64,000 nt of DNA from Strix aluco (lineage: Eukaryota; Chordata; Aves; Strigiformes; Strigidae), in assembly GCF_031877795.1 (NCBI RefSeq), contig NC_133955.1:3534001-3598000 (forward strand), written 5' to 3'. Shown here piece by piece: positions 26,701-39,215 of the stretch (positions are counted from its first letter, which is position 1; the number at the start of each line of letters is the position of its first letter). Position numbers and translations under genes: made by a program. The notes below the pieces were generated by a model that was not told the DNA's origin, ran no database searches, and saw only the letters and a program-made list of their open reading frames with translations.

Positions 26701-27133
26701 TGCTCGGACACTCAGGCTTTGCCTTGTTATCTATCAAACTGCTGTCAGCACATGCCTTCCCCATCCAGTTTTTAAATATAATGGAGATTTTTCAACTCCC
26801 ATGAATCTCCTTCGAGCCACTGGAGAATCTATAAACACTATAAACATGAATACTGTATAGTCTACTAAGAAAATATATATTTGTGTGTGTATTAAATATT
26901 CAGATTCATGCAACAAATATCCATGCAGCTGTACTGTATTACTGGTTAAATTTCACTGCAGTATAAATATATTATAGGCCACAGCATAGTTGCTCCAGTT
27001 TTATATATAGATATTAAAAAAGATGCTTCTTCCAACTCATTTTCAATGTGTCAGTGGAGGTGTCTTTGGTGATCCTGGAAATATTGGTAATGGAAGTGTC
27101 ATCTAAATAAATAAATAAAATCCAAGCGCTTGA
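20737..27133. other. Intergenic / distal 3' flank of KCNA2
   Basis: No coding exon is recognised. The sequence alternates GC-moderate parts with clearly AT-rich parts at about 21700-22050 and 26440-27130. Read on the minus strand, the AT-rich block near 21.76 kb carries AATAAA (21764-21759) and could be a distal polyadenylation region for KCNA2, whose mammalian transcripts have very long 3' UTRs as I recall. A second AT-rich block (about 26830-27130) lies immediately downstream of KCNA2 and looks like conserved UTR rather than ordinary spacer. Poly-A tracts occur near 23170 and 24268-24286. Confidence 0.4.
24304..24392 (+). mobile_element. Possible ancient LINE (L3/CR1-like) or MIR 3' fragment
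   Basis: The run 'ggttcaagatcacatcagtg', then 'agtcagaagcaaagctagaa', 'atagca' and 'agctccgacc' parallels the 'aaggtcacacaggaagtcagtggcagagctgggaatagaacc' class of ends seen in old amniote LINE/SINE families. Similarity is patchy and boundaries are approximate. Confidence 0.4.
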
Positions 27134-27783
27134 TTTATTTACTCGTCCCTCCCGATGCCTAGCATAGAAAATTTAAGACTTAATAAATAATGTGCCGTCA
27201 TACTAATTATCCCTCCCCTGGGCCTCACACTGGCATACTGCAGTGGCTGAAACTATTGCAGCATGCAGCATTTTCAGTTATGAAACATGAGCCTGGGCGA
27301 TGCGTTCGCACTTGGCATTCCCGGGGCGGAAACCTGAGCCTTCAAGCAGTTCGGACACACGACTGCATCTTCCCTTCATTAAGCTCTGCCTGACCTTTCC
27401 CAGCCGTTCCCCATGCCTGGAAGCTGGCGATCACTCAGCTCCATGAGACAGGGACTGGCATTCGTGGTACCCCAGGATGGCCCGGAGCTGCCCCCTGCAT
27501 CCCCATCCCATTGCTCGAAATGCCCAACCACTCCATATCTTTGGAAACCCACAAGCCTGGGATGGGAGAAGGGAATCAAAATGGTTTGTTGGTTGGGTTT
27601 TTTTTGCACGAACGCTTATTCAGTGTGGAAATCAAAGGTTAAAAGTCACTTACACAGCTATTGCTTCCCATGCAGAACCAAATATACACCGTAGAAAATA
27701 CTGTATTAACTACAATGCAGAGCAGCACTCAATATCTGCAATTGTTCCACTTCAGCTTTAAATACGTTACTAGATTTTAGCGA
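27134..27783 (-). other. Probable proximal 3' UTR of KCNA2
   Basis: This stretch follows the KCNA2 stop codon on the minus strand. Minus-strand AATAAA is present at 27139-27134 (plus TTTATT), about 645 nt after the stop, making it the nearest candidate proximal poly(A) signal I found. No long conserved frame is present. Whether transcripts stop here or run on into the AT-rich sequence to the left cannot be decided from sequence. Confidence 0.4.
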
Positions 27784-29370
<1,587 letters not shown>

Positions 29371-29424
29371 AAGGACAGGTACGTAGGTTTGGAAGTGTCT
29401 CATGAAAAGGCGAAGGGATGATAT

Positions 29425-29468
29425 AAAAAAAAAAAAAGAGAGAAAATAAAAAAAAAAGGAAAGAAAAT
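29425..29468. repeat. Purine (A/G) tract with poly-A
   Basis: A13 followed by GAGAGAAAAT and A10 then GGAAAGAAAA. On the KCNA2-sense strand it is a long polypyrimidine tract. It lies about 140 bases upstream of the KCNA2 start codon. Confidence 0.85.
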
Positions 29469-29722
29469 CGTCCCTGCTGAGAAAGAGAGAGATGAAATAA
29501 AGTTGGGGGGGAGGAGAGCAGCTCCCTTCACTAGCATGTCTATCCCCTTCCTTGAGGGGGTTAATTTGCCTTCTTTGGGACAGAGTTCAAAAACTCCCGT
29601 CTAAACCCATTAGGTGGAAGAGAGAAAACACCTGAGGAAGCGTCACCTATTCAAAACCAGTGTGGAAAAACTGGCATTGGCAAACCAGAACTTTTGTTTG
29701 GCTAAAAATAAAAATTCTAATT

Positions 29723-29782
29723 AAAAAAAAAAAAAAAAAAAAGAAGATGAAAGGGAAGGGAAGAGAAAGGAAGGAAGAAAAA
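29723..29782. repeat. A20 plus polypurine tract
   Basis: Twenty consecutive A residues (29723-29742) followed by about 40 bases of almost pure purine built from GAAGG and GGAAG units, interrupted by one T. The A run could be an old poly-A insertion scar or a simple repeat. The purine tract could form a triplex. Confidence 0.85.
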
Positions 29783-30371
29783 TAACCCCATCCAGCCCTA
29801 AAGTGGAGAGGGGACCCCGCGGGGTGCCAGGGAGAGGCAGACCAGGCTCAGCTCATTTCCAGGCATGCAGCTAAGGGTTAACATTTAACCGTGCAATCTC
29901 AGGCAATCTACCCTCCTAAGGGGCTCCGATTTTAAGTGAGAGACCTTCCCAATCCTCTTGCCCTGGCCATAAAGCTGCGAGGCGACATGCTGCCCTCCCT
30001 GCCTGCAGCCAACCGGGCAAGCTTTGCGGCTACCCGAATTTGGAGCCGCCGATGCAAGCTGCCCCGCGGACCACTGCAGTCCCCCTCCTCGACCGCTGGT
30101 GTCCCGGCTCCTGTCATTCTCTGCAAACCACCATGGCACACAGAAAACAAATCACATTACCTGGAGAAGCCAAATCTTAGTGTCTCTTAGTAACACCGAT
30201 TATCTGACCCTGGGGAAATCCTAGAGAGAAATACAGGCTTCCAAGATCCCCATAATTTCCTCTCTCTTCAAAGTTAAAAATAATGGTGAGTCATCGTAGA
30301 AAAAGGAGAAGGGACATAAAAGGGGTTAGATTCCCAGATGGTGGAAGTCAGGTCTTGTAATGGTTTGGACT

Positions 30372-30413
30372 GGAGAGAGAGAGAAAGAGAGACAGAGAGA
30401 CAGAGAGACAGAG
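30372..30413. repeat. (GA)n/(GACA)n microsatellite
   Basis: GA dinucleotides grading into GAGAGACA units. It lies about 1.1 kb upstream of the KCNA2 ATG, within the probable first-intron or 5' UTR region. Confidence 0.9.
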
Positions 30414-30659
30414 TCTTCTCGGTAGCTGTTGCAGATCTGCACTTCAGGGCAGATGAGCGTCTGTCTGATGCCTTCGGTACGACGGTGAAAAGATGCTAAG
30501 CTCAGCAAAACCCGGTGTCCCCAGTGTCCTCGGGAGGTGTGGCATCGCCTGGAAAAAACACCAAGAAGGTAGCAAGCTGCTGGGGGCTTAAAAGGAGCAT
30601 CTGCAAAGCCCCAGCTCCTCCAGGCACCCCCTTTTTTCCTCCCTGCGAGCTGTTTGCCC

Positions 30660-31180
30660 GCTGCCTGGCCAACCTGCACTGCAACACGAGAGGAGGGCGA
30701 GAGCGCGCTAGCGGCAAGGCGGAAAAAACCAGAGCCCCATCTCCCTCCGCTCTCACTCAACGCCACGGCGTGCAGCGGGGCCGGGCTGCCCGTGGGAGCC
30801 GGTGCCAGGCGAAGGGGAGGGGGGGCACGACGCAGCAACACCCCCGGTCGCTGAGGCTCTGCAAAGCCGCGGTGCGTTCCCACCGCCGAGCACCCAGGAG
30901 CTGGTGGTACCCACTGGGCGCAGCACCCACGCCATCGCGCCGCGTTCCCGGGTGATTCAGGAGGCTCCGGCTTCAGCCGCGAGACTGAACCCCCCCACCG
31001 GTCCCTGTCTGTCCCCCCCAAAGGCCACTTGCCCCCTCAGATGGCTCCAAGGAACCCCGAGCATCGTGGGCCCAACCGTGGGACCCACGCGACCTGCATC
31101 CGCCCTCCCCATCCTCCCAGAAGCCAACCCCCCGGCCGACCCACCCCCGTGGGAATTCGACTCCGGGGGGGCAAAATTTC
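30660..31180 (-). promoter_or_regulatory. KCNA2: CpG-rich block, possible KCNA2 promoter/first exon
   Basis: CpG dinucleotides are dense here (gagcgcgctagcgg, ccgcggtgcg, catcgcgccgcg) compared with flanking sequence. That is typical of a vertebrate promoter island. It lies 1.4-1.9 kb upstream of the KCNA2 coding exon on the sense (minus) strand. A weak minus-strand donor, GA|GTGAGA, occurs at 30757/30756. A smaller GC-rich patch at about 32560-32700 contains a better donor, TAG|GTGAGAGG (exon end 32620), and is an alternative first exon. Assignment to KCNA2 rests on position only. Confidence 0.45.
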
Positions 31181-34100
31181 TCATGGGGATGTTGAGGCTC
31201 TGCTCCCTGGTCAGTGCCGGGTCATCAGCAGCCCTGCTCCTAACGAGCGCTCATTTAGATCACCCTGCATTGCCTCACACCATGGAGGTGCTCAACCCAG
31301 AGAGGTCCAACCAACCTCTCATTTTTTCTTTATTATTTTTTTCCCTCCCAAAGGAAAAAAAAAACCACCTCTAACCTCCCTTCTTCAGCTCCAACTCGAC
31401 TTGTCTACTTTGAGCCAGGATTACAGAACCGGGTAGGGGAGGCAGGTGGAAAATAACCCCGTGGTCCCGATCTCCTCGGCAAAGATTTCAGCCGTCTCCA
31501 GGCCATTTATGCCTGTTGGTTCCTCTCCTCATCACCCGAGGTGCAGATGTTGCCGCAGATCCCTCTTTTCTTGGAAATTTCCCTTTCCTGTGCAACCCTC
31601 CTCTCCCTTCTTATGCACTAGAAAAAATAGTACAACCCTGACAAGGCTTGCAGCACTCAACCGCTTTGCTTAACCCTTTTCTGCCAGGCCCAGAGGAGAG
31701 GAGGTTGCATTTGTCCCAGTTTTTCTCCTTTTCCTGCATTTTCTCCCCACCGCTCACTCCCCAGCAAGTGGCTCAGGAGTTTGGCTGGGTTTGACCTTCC
31801 CTGGCTCCTCTGAGCATCATCCTAAAACACCGCCAACACCATCTTTCCGCTGCTGCAAAAAATATCTGGCAGGCACAAACCCCCATTTCACCAAAAATCA
31901 ACCAATCTTCAATTTTTTCTAAATACAGTTTTTCTCCTGCCTGTAAACTCCGTCCTTCCCTTTCTCCCTTCCCAAAACACCCCTGGTTTGTTTAACAGTA
32001 CAGAGTTTTACTTTTTTTTTTTTTTTTTAACATGTTTATTTTTATTTGACATGAGGTCTAAGCTCCTTCCCCCAAGTCCGAATCCAAGCGGTGATGCTTG
32101 GTGCTTACCGGACATGGTTACAGCATCATCTAAGTTGACATCACACAGCCCAACACTCAGTTTCTCCTACTTTCTCCCCATCACATGCTTCCTGGCAAAC
32201 ACACATCCCCCCTTCCAAGCATCTTTGGGGTTAATTCATGCAAATTTCAGGGGGAAGGGGGGGGGGGAGCATGGATTTGGTGAAGAAGAAGATTTGCCCA
32301 GAGACCCTCAATTTTCTCCCTGCCTGCACAGACCGCTGCAGGCAGGAGCCGTGCCTGTATTTCGGAGGGGTGAGATTTGGGGTTGCACGCCTCGAGGACA
32401 AGGTCGTGTTTGCGACTAAAACAGGAATCCCTCCATTTGCACAGTTTATGGCCAGGCTGTATTTAAGCAGGGGAGCAGCGGGAGGGGGGGGTGAGGGGGA
32501 AAGGATGCAAGGGGGGGTGGAAGAGAAAAAGGCACCAACTTACAATTGGCTCTGCAGTCAGGCATGCGGCGAATGCACAAGCAGCCGCTCTGCTCTGCGC
32601 CGCTGCCGGCACCTCTCACCTACGGCCCCCCAAACTCGTACCCCAGGAGTCAACCTCGGAAGGCAGCAGAGCTTCTCCATGAATATTCATAAGATTAATA
32701 TGAGCGTCTTCTCCCCCCCCGCCTCCCTCCTCCCAAGCCAGAGACCTAGATTTCAACCACTGGGAAATAATCATATCCCTGGATACGTGATGCTGCTTTA
32801 CCATGCGGCTCTGATCCATACCATATTCTTGGTAATAGCTTGGATCTGCTCCGGGAGATCTGGGGGGTGGAGAACCACCAGCTCCGAGCAGCTTTGGGGA
32901 AGGAGATGGGGCAGGATCGGACTCACAGGGACCACACTGCTCTGCTCTTGGCTGAGCTGAGGATGTAAAACGCAATAATTTTATGTCACTTTGCATTTAC
33001 AGACATTCCTTTGCATGGAGGCATCTCCCACCCCCAAAGGAAGGACAAGACCAAGCTCTTACAAACTTGGCATGGAAGACCTACGGATCAACCCCTGCCC
33101 TGGGACATGAGGGACTGCTCTGCCATTATCCCATGGCCCCAAGGAGAACACCTGGGCAGCAACAAGTCCTGCAAGGCACCCAACAAACTCTGCTCTGGAG
33201 GAGGCGATGGAAAATATTTCTGTTCCCATACACAGCGGTCAGATTGGCAAGGAGCTGCCGGTGCTGCCAGCAATTGCCCCAGGAACAACAACCCGAGGTG
33301 GGATGGGAGGGCATGGACCACCCTGAATACCCAAGAATGCCCAGCCAGGCAGGGGGATGTGGGGACATGTAGGGCTAAATCACATTATTTTAGCTCCCCG
33401 AGGTGCCAGGAGCAGCGGGTGGCACAGAGCCAGAGACTGGGTGCAGCACCAGGGAGTGCAGGGGGGACGCTGTCACCCACTGCTCCTCCCAACACCCCTC
33501 CCAATCTTGAAACAAAAAGCCCCAGCCAGATCCCAATATTGAAAATGAATTTCTCACCCTATGACAAAATTGGGAATCCTTCGCTCCCTGCCACAAATGG
33601 CCTTTGTACCACGGGTTTTCTTACTGCATGCGTCCAACTGGGCATGAGGCTGCTCTGGATAAGGGGTTTTTAATGTCATCTGCATCATTTTAGCCTTTTC
33701 TGAAGGCAGATCTGCCATAGCAGGGTAGGTTGAATTCAGAAAATGCTACACCCGAGGCTAATCCTTATGCAATATGCAGAAACTGAGGCCGGGCAGAGAA
33801 CAGTTCAAATGAAGCTGAATTTCTAACTCGTTATTCCTGCTGCCGCCTTGCGAAGGTTTTGCAAAACCGGGGGGATTTTTCATATAAACAGCACCAGCTC
33901 TTTACAAAGAGCCAAAATCCCATCTCTAGCAAATCAGGGGAATTTCTGTGAATTGAGTGACACTCTCCTGATTTACTATCCTAATTGTGGAGCTATTATT
34001 ATAGTCTGTGTGTGTGCACTTGCCTCCCTCAGCCACGCTGACAGCTCCAGACGTAACCCAGCCTTTCAGAGAACTAGATGAGCTGATGCACTGCACCCAC

Positions 34101-36936
34101 TTGTCTGTTTTACAGAGATTTAACCAGCCGATGTCTTTGCATCAATATTATCATTAAAAAATAAGTCTCTTCTGGATTATTTCTTTTATCCAAATGGACT
34201 TTATAGGTACCCAAACTAGAAACCCTACCCCATCTGTGTGCGTGGCCCTGGGAAAGTCACTTGGCATAAGGATGTCCCAGGGACCCAGCAACCCGGTGTC
34301 CAGGACCCATCAGGAAGCAGATGAGCTCCCCTTGCTTTGCCACCTTTCTTCCCAGGGAGGCCCCCAAATGGCTTTTCAGACCCTCTGTTTGTGGGCTTGC
34401 AGCCAACCATGCAAACAAAATGCAAAAATGTGCACTTTTTCCCCCATTTCCCCCCCCTGTATCCTGCTGGCAGGGGGTTTGGGAGACGCTCTGTGATGTG
34501 GTGCTGGGGGGGGCATGGATGAAGCCCACAGGGCAGGGTGTCCCCCGGAGTGGCCTCATCCAGAACAGCAGAACTCAAGCCCTAGAGTCACAGTGCAAAG
34601 CACCACCCATGCCTGGCCTCACGCCACATCACCTGGGACGGGCACCAGTGTTACCATCCTCACTCATCCTGCACAGCCTTGGATGATGGCATCTCCCCGT
34701 GGTGTCCCTCCCGGGGACTCCATGCCACCTTCTGCAAAGCCAGAGGGACTTTTGAGAGTTGGAGTGGACACCAGCAGCCATGACAAGAGGAAGAGCCAAG
34801 CTGGACTAAGGCTTGACCGTGGTGCCAAGAAGAGTGGGCTTGCACGGGGCAGGGTGTTGAGCCCCCATCTCCACCCGTGCCACGGCTTGTCAGCTGAAAT
34901 GGGTTGACATAACTGGGCCCTGTGTCATTCAAGGAGCTGTGAAAGCGAGTTCCCAGGGCTGTGAGTCACCCTCCGGGGAAAGCATCCGACCTCCCACTGC
35001 TGCCTACGTCAGAGGATCGAGCTCCCGGCCCCCCAGCACCCACGCCTCGGTGCGTGAGCAAGAGGAGGGAATGCCGAGAGATGTCGGTGACCCCGATGCG
35101 GTGGCACGGCATCTAAAAATGACGGCAGCCAGGGAACAAAATGACACTGACCTGCGGAGCAGACTTTGCCCTTCCACAGCAGATGCTGCTGGTGAATCCC
35201 AAAATATCGTGGTGAGATAGGTCAGAGCATCTCCCCCAACCTGGGGAGGTGGGGGAAGGTTTGGGGCTTTGCCCAGGGTGAGAAAGGAGGAGCAGAGCAA
35301 AAAGTGATGCTGGGCTTTGCAGGAGCTGGGCAGGGCTCCTGGTCCATGGGACAATCTCCTGGTCCCTGGGAAGGCACTTCACGGCCAAAGGGAAAACTGC
35401 AAATATCGCCTGTCTGCAAAGTTAACATCAAATACATTCTCCCTCTGTATTTCTCCAAGGTGGTTTTCATAATAAAATATCTGATTATTTTAAAAATAGT
35501 TCCTTTGAGTACCAGTCTGAATTCTCGTTTGGTCAAGACTGCTGAGTTGCAACATCTTTGCCTCCAAAGATGCTCCACCAGCCTGGACGGCCGGTCTGGA
35601 GAGGAGCTGGGCACCATTTGTTGAAAATAAAAGTCATTTAGCTCAAACAAAGCACAGTAAAGAACTTCAGTTCTTGAGGGCTTTGGAGCTCGTCGAAATG
35701 ATTGTGAATATTTTATGCCAGGCTGCTGCTCACTCCAGGAGAGCTAATGGACCCGCTGCCGGGCTGGCGCAGGGCGAGCATCGGTCCTGGGAGGGTGCCT
35801 CCTGCTTGGGCTGCTCCAGCCACTCCAGTTAAAAGGCTCTCAAAGCCGCTTTATTTCACTTGCACAAACAAAAAGGACAGGACAAGCCAAATTAACGAAT
35901 GGAAAAGCAATCAATAGCCTCCTTCCAGCCAGGCGCGAGGGCTTTCAGCTCTGGAAAGAAAGGCCGCCAGCTCGCAAGCCTGCACATCATCCATGGATGA
36001 AGTCCCCCAACCCTCTCCAGGGCTGGGGTTTTATTCAAGGCATCAGCTGAGCCCCTGCGTCCCTGCAGGCTGGCTGTGGGCCATCACCTCCTCACTGAGG
36101 CGACCCAGCCATGTCCCTCTGTCCTTACAGTCCTCCTGCTCCAAAGGGACTTGCTTCAGGGCTCCAGAAGTGCCTTTATCTGAGACACCAGCCAAATGCC
36201 TGCTTTGCTGAGCCAGGACTGCTCGTGTGACCCTGAGACAGAGGAGAGGTGATGAATGTCTCATTTTCTCTCCAATGATTCATTTTTTTCAGGTCTGAGC
36301 CAGACCATGCCCATCTGCCCAGCAAAGTATCCCTCCTCCTCTGGCTTTGGTGGAGGATGATGCTCACCAAAAGCAGGGAAATAGGGACAAAAGTTGAACC
36401 CTTCTGGTTGTTGAACTTAGGGAGGAGAAGACTAAGGGTAAGTGGGTGAAACCCCCAGTGGAGATGGCCAGCACCTGTAGGCAGATTGCCTTTGCCTTGG
36501 GGGAGCAGTTAGGTGACCTCAGGGTCCCCTCTGCACTGCCATGATGGGGCACAAATCCTTTTAGTCACTAGTCCTGGGACTAGTTCCCTGTGCAGGTGAT
36601 GGCCAGGGTGACAGAACCTCTCAGCACAGCACAAATGGGACAAGCAGCCCCGCAGAGGCAATTTTTAGACTCCGTGGGTCTCAGCCCAAGTGTCTGCTGC
36701 TGCTGGGGGGGAGCCAAGAGCTGCTGAAGGTCAGATCTGAGCCATGGGAAGGGGTGAGATGTTCCCATCACCCCAGACGTTCATCGCTCCCCGGTAAACA
36801 AGCTGGGAGGAAAAGTGGTTTGAGAGGATGATTTGCCTCTTCTCTTCCTCCCACGCTGAGACGCTGCAGGGAGGAGACGTAGCCAGTGGGGATGCTCGGG
36901 CTGGGGAGCATCTTCCCAAGGCTGGGGTGGCAGCCT
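31181..36936. other. Intergenic / possible KCNA2 5' region, no coding exon recognised
   Basis: No coding-quality frame. The right part (from about 33 kb) is unremarkable. A T17 run lies at 32012-32028, a G11 run near 32257-32267 and a GC-rich patch at 32560-32700. Candidate minus-strand donors are GTAAGT (32543-32538) and GTGAGA (32619-32614); either could end a non-coding KCNA2 exon. The 240-codon plus frame at 32238-32960 has low-complexity composition and no motif. Confidence 0.4.
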
Positions 36937-36970
36937 GGGCACGGTGACACTGTGGGCACGGTGGCACCGT
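36937..36970. repeat. Two copies of a 17-bp tandem repeat
   Basis: Units 36937-36953 and 36954-36970 differ at 2 of 17 positions (gggcacggtgacactgt versus gggcacggtggcaccgt). The period equals that of the longer array 60 bases downstream, although the phase and consensus differ. Confidence 0.8.
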
Positions 36971-37030
36971 GGCAGTGTCAGCCAGGAGATGGCACTGCAT
37001 GGCACAGCACAAAGCGCCGCTGAGCCCAGC

Positions 37031-37217
37031 CTGCTGGGCCAAAGCCTGGCCTGGGCCAAGTTATGGGGCATGCCAGCCCCGTGGCCATGCCAGATGGTGA
37101 GCTGTGCCAAATCATGAGCTGTGCCAAACCATGGGCCACACCAGGTCAGGAGCTGTGCCAAATCGTGGATTGTGCCAGACTGGAAGCCGTGCCAGATTGC
37201 ATGCCATGCCAGCCCGC
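37031..37217. repeat. 17-bp minisatellite, 11 units
   Basis: The 187 bases divide exactly into eleven 17-bp units. The clearest are gagctgtgccaaatcat (37099-37115), gagctgtgccaaaccat (37116-37132) and gagctgtgccaaatcgt (37150-37166). A GCC followed by AAA or AGA recurs at a fixed place in the unit across the array; outer units are more diverged. Because 17 is not a multiple of 3 it cannot encode a protein repeat. No insertion or deletion breaks the phase. Confidence 0.85.
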
Positions 37218-37551
37218 CCCAGCTTCGTCCCTAACCTCACCCTCCAGCCAGGACCCCCGTGTCTCTGCTGCGCAGTGCAGCTCCAGTCCCTGCATGGTCT
37301 CTCCTTGAAATGGCCGTGCCATGGTGGAAAATTTCTAGCAGAAAAAAACCAAAATTTTTTCCACTTTCTCAAACGGTTTGGAGGAAATTCATTATTTTAT
37401 CGCTGCTGTCCAGCTGCCCGGAGCATCTGGAGATGCCCCATCGCGGTGACAATGACCTGGCCCCTCAAGCATGTCCGCAGCAGCTCCGGGCTCACTGTTC
37501 TTACTGGTGACTCGGGTGGATGGCAGCCGCAGGGCTGCAGGTGACACCGGG

Positions 37552-37610
37552 GAGGACACAAGGTGACATGCCCAAGGCTACATGGGCAGGCAGTGTCAGA
37601 GCCCCATCTG
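37552..37610 (+). mobile_element. Possible MIR-like fragment
   Basis: The stretch 'acacaaggtgacatgcccaa' followed by 'ggctacatgggcaggcagtg' and 'tcagagcccc' resembles the MIR core 'taagtgacttgcccaaggtcacacag...agtggcagagctggg'. It is short and diverged, so chance similarity is possible. Confidence 0.35.
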
Positions 37611-38679
37611 CTCCCACAGGATCCAGGCAGGTGTGGACCCCACAGCCCCCTCCCCTTGATCCATGGGGAACGCCACTGACTCACAGCATCCTCTTTCCTG
37701 TCATTTCTTTGCCATATTTACTATTTCTTCATCTCCCACCCCCTCTTTTGGGAAGAGACAGACTTCCCCGTTTCCATGGAAACCCTCCCCCTCTCCCCTC
37801 ACTTCTTCAAAGAGGTTTTCATCCATTTCGTTCAAAAATAGCTATTTTTAGCCTCGGCTTCCCCTTCTCCCCCTCCCCACCTTTCACTCTCAACTCACGC
37901 TTTCCCAGACAAGCAGCACCCACCGGGGCTGCCGCCGTCACCAAGCACCCATGGGAGCTGCGGCACCACCCGCATGGCTGGTGACTCTGCAGGGGCAAGA
38001 GCAGCTTCAGTCCCTGTTCAGTTCAGATCCCTTAATTTGTGCTTAATTCCCCTGGGGGTGTGGAAATGCTGGGGTGTAAAGGAAATGCTTCTGTTCTGCA
38101 GGAAGGTCCTGGGAGCATCCAAAACCCTCAGTGCCCCACAGGCTGGGTCCTTGGGAATGACTGTCCTTGCAGCACCCTCTGTGATTCCATGACCCCATGG
38201 AGTTGGGGGAACATTTCCTTTCCTGCAGTCACAGAGGGGACAGAGCCCCACGTAGCCCTGACCTGAAGCTCAGGAGCTGTGTGCACAAGGGCTCCTGTCG
38301 GGCCCCATACTGGGATGAACACCAGTTGCTCAAACGGAGCCAAGAAAGTCACACGTGGTGGTGGTCACCGCCTGGGACAGACAAGGAGATCACGGTCCCC
38401 TCTGTCATTCCCCACTTTGCCAAGTCAAGCATCTGCCACCCCCAAAATAACGTTCATTTGTTGGTATCTTCACCTGATCTGTGCTCGCCGGCGCACGTCT
38501 CATTCGTGCCGATGGATAAATCAAGACACAACTCACACTAACATCTACCTGGAAGAGCAGGAGGTGAAGTCTGCTTCCACCCTTCACAAATACAGACAGG
38601 GCAGAAATGCTGCCTAAATCCTCAGCATTGGTGCTGCAGATGAGCATGGTGAGGTCCTAAAACTGAAGCCCCGATGGAA

Positions 38680-39215
38680 GAAATTCAAGAGTATATTAAT
38701 AAAATGAGTAATAGCAAGTGGCCAGGACCAGGTGGTGTTAAGTAAAGGAGATTTCCATGGGGGAAACGAGAAGCTTAGCCATCCCATGGGTAAATATGAT
38801 GGCAGAGGGATGGCCAACAACCCTTGCAAAAGGATGTCATGCCTCAGTGGTTGGAATAGAAAGGAAAATCCTTTCAGGCACCAACATCTGTTTGAAAGAA
38901 AGCGAAGTATCTAATATGAGGCCTCCTTAGCAAGGCATAGCTTGGGGAGAGAGGAAATACCCAGCAGGAGCCTGGCTCTGAGCTGGAAGAGCCCCTCTGC
39001 AGCATCCTGGAAAAGTCACATTTGGAAGAGCTGGATGCTCTGTCTTGGAGAGAGGGATATGACACAGGTCATTAAAATCCTGCCTGGTGGTGAGATGGTG
39101 AGTAGGAAATGATTAATCAATATTTCTTCATAACGCAAGAAGGAAATGGCACCCAGGGAAATTTCCAAGCAGCAAATTTCAAGGCAGCAAGCGAAAGATT
39201 TATTGCACACACGTG
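38680..39215 (+). mobile_element. Degraded CR1/L3-type LINE ORF2 fragment
   Basis: Plus-strand translation near 38700 gives NSKWPGPGGV, close to the reverse-transcriptase entry motif NSKSPGPDGIHP of CR1/L3 elements. At about 38825 'aaaaggatgtcatgcctcag' parallels the block encoding KSCLT. Further along, 'gagggatatgacacaggtca' then 'ttaaaatcctgcctggtg' and 'atttcttcataacgcaagaa' match the C-terminal region usually reading RGYD-GLYKIM. Internal deletions and stops are frequent, so it is an old inactive copy with approximate ends. Confidence 0.6.

Noticed and set aside
1-27000. KCNA10, expected next to KCNA2 in this cluster
   Set aside because: No third T1/S4/TVGYGD-bearing frame is present anywhere left of KCNA2; the gene probably lies outside the window.
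30326-31021. 231-codon minus-strand frame in the CpG-rich block
   Set aside because: Runs through a GA microsatellite and a CpG island where stops are rare; no domain; more likely KCNA2 leader or promoter DNA.
32238-32960. 240-codon plus-strand frame
   Set aside because: Begins in a G homopolymer and has glycine-rich low-complexity sequence with no motif.
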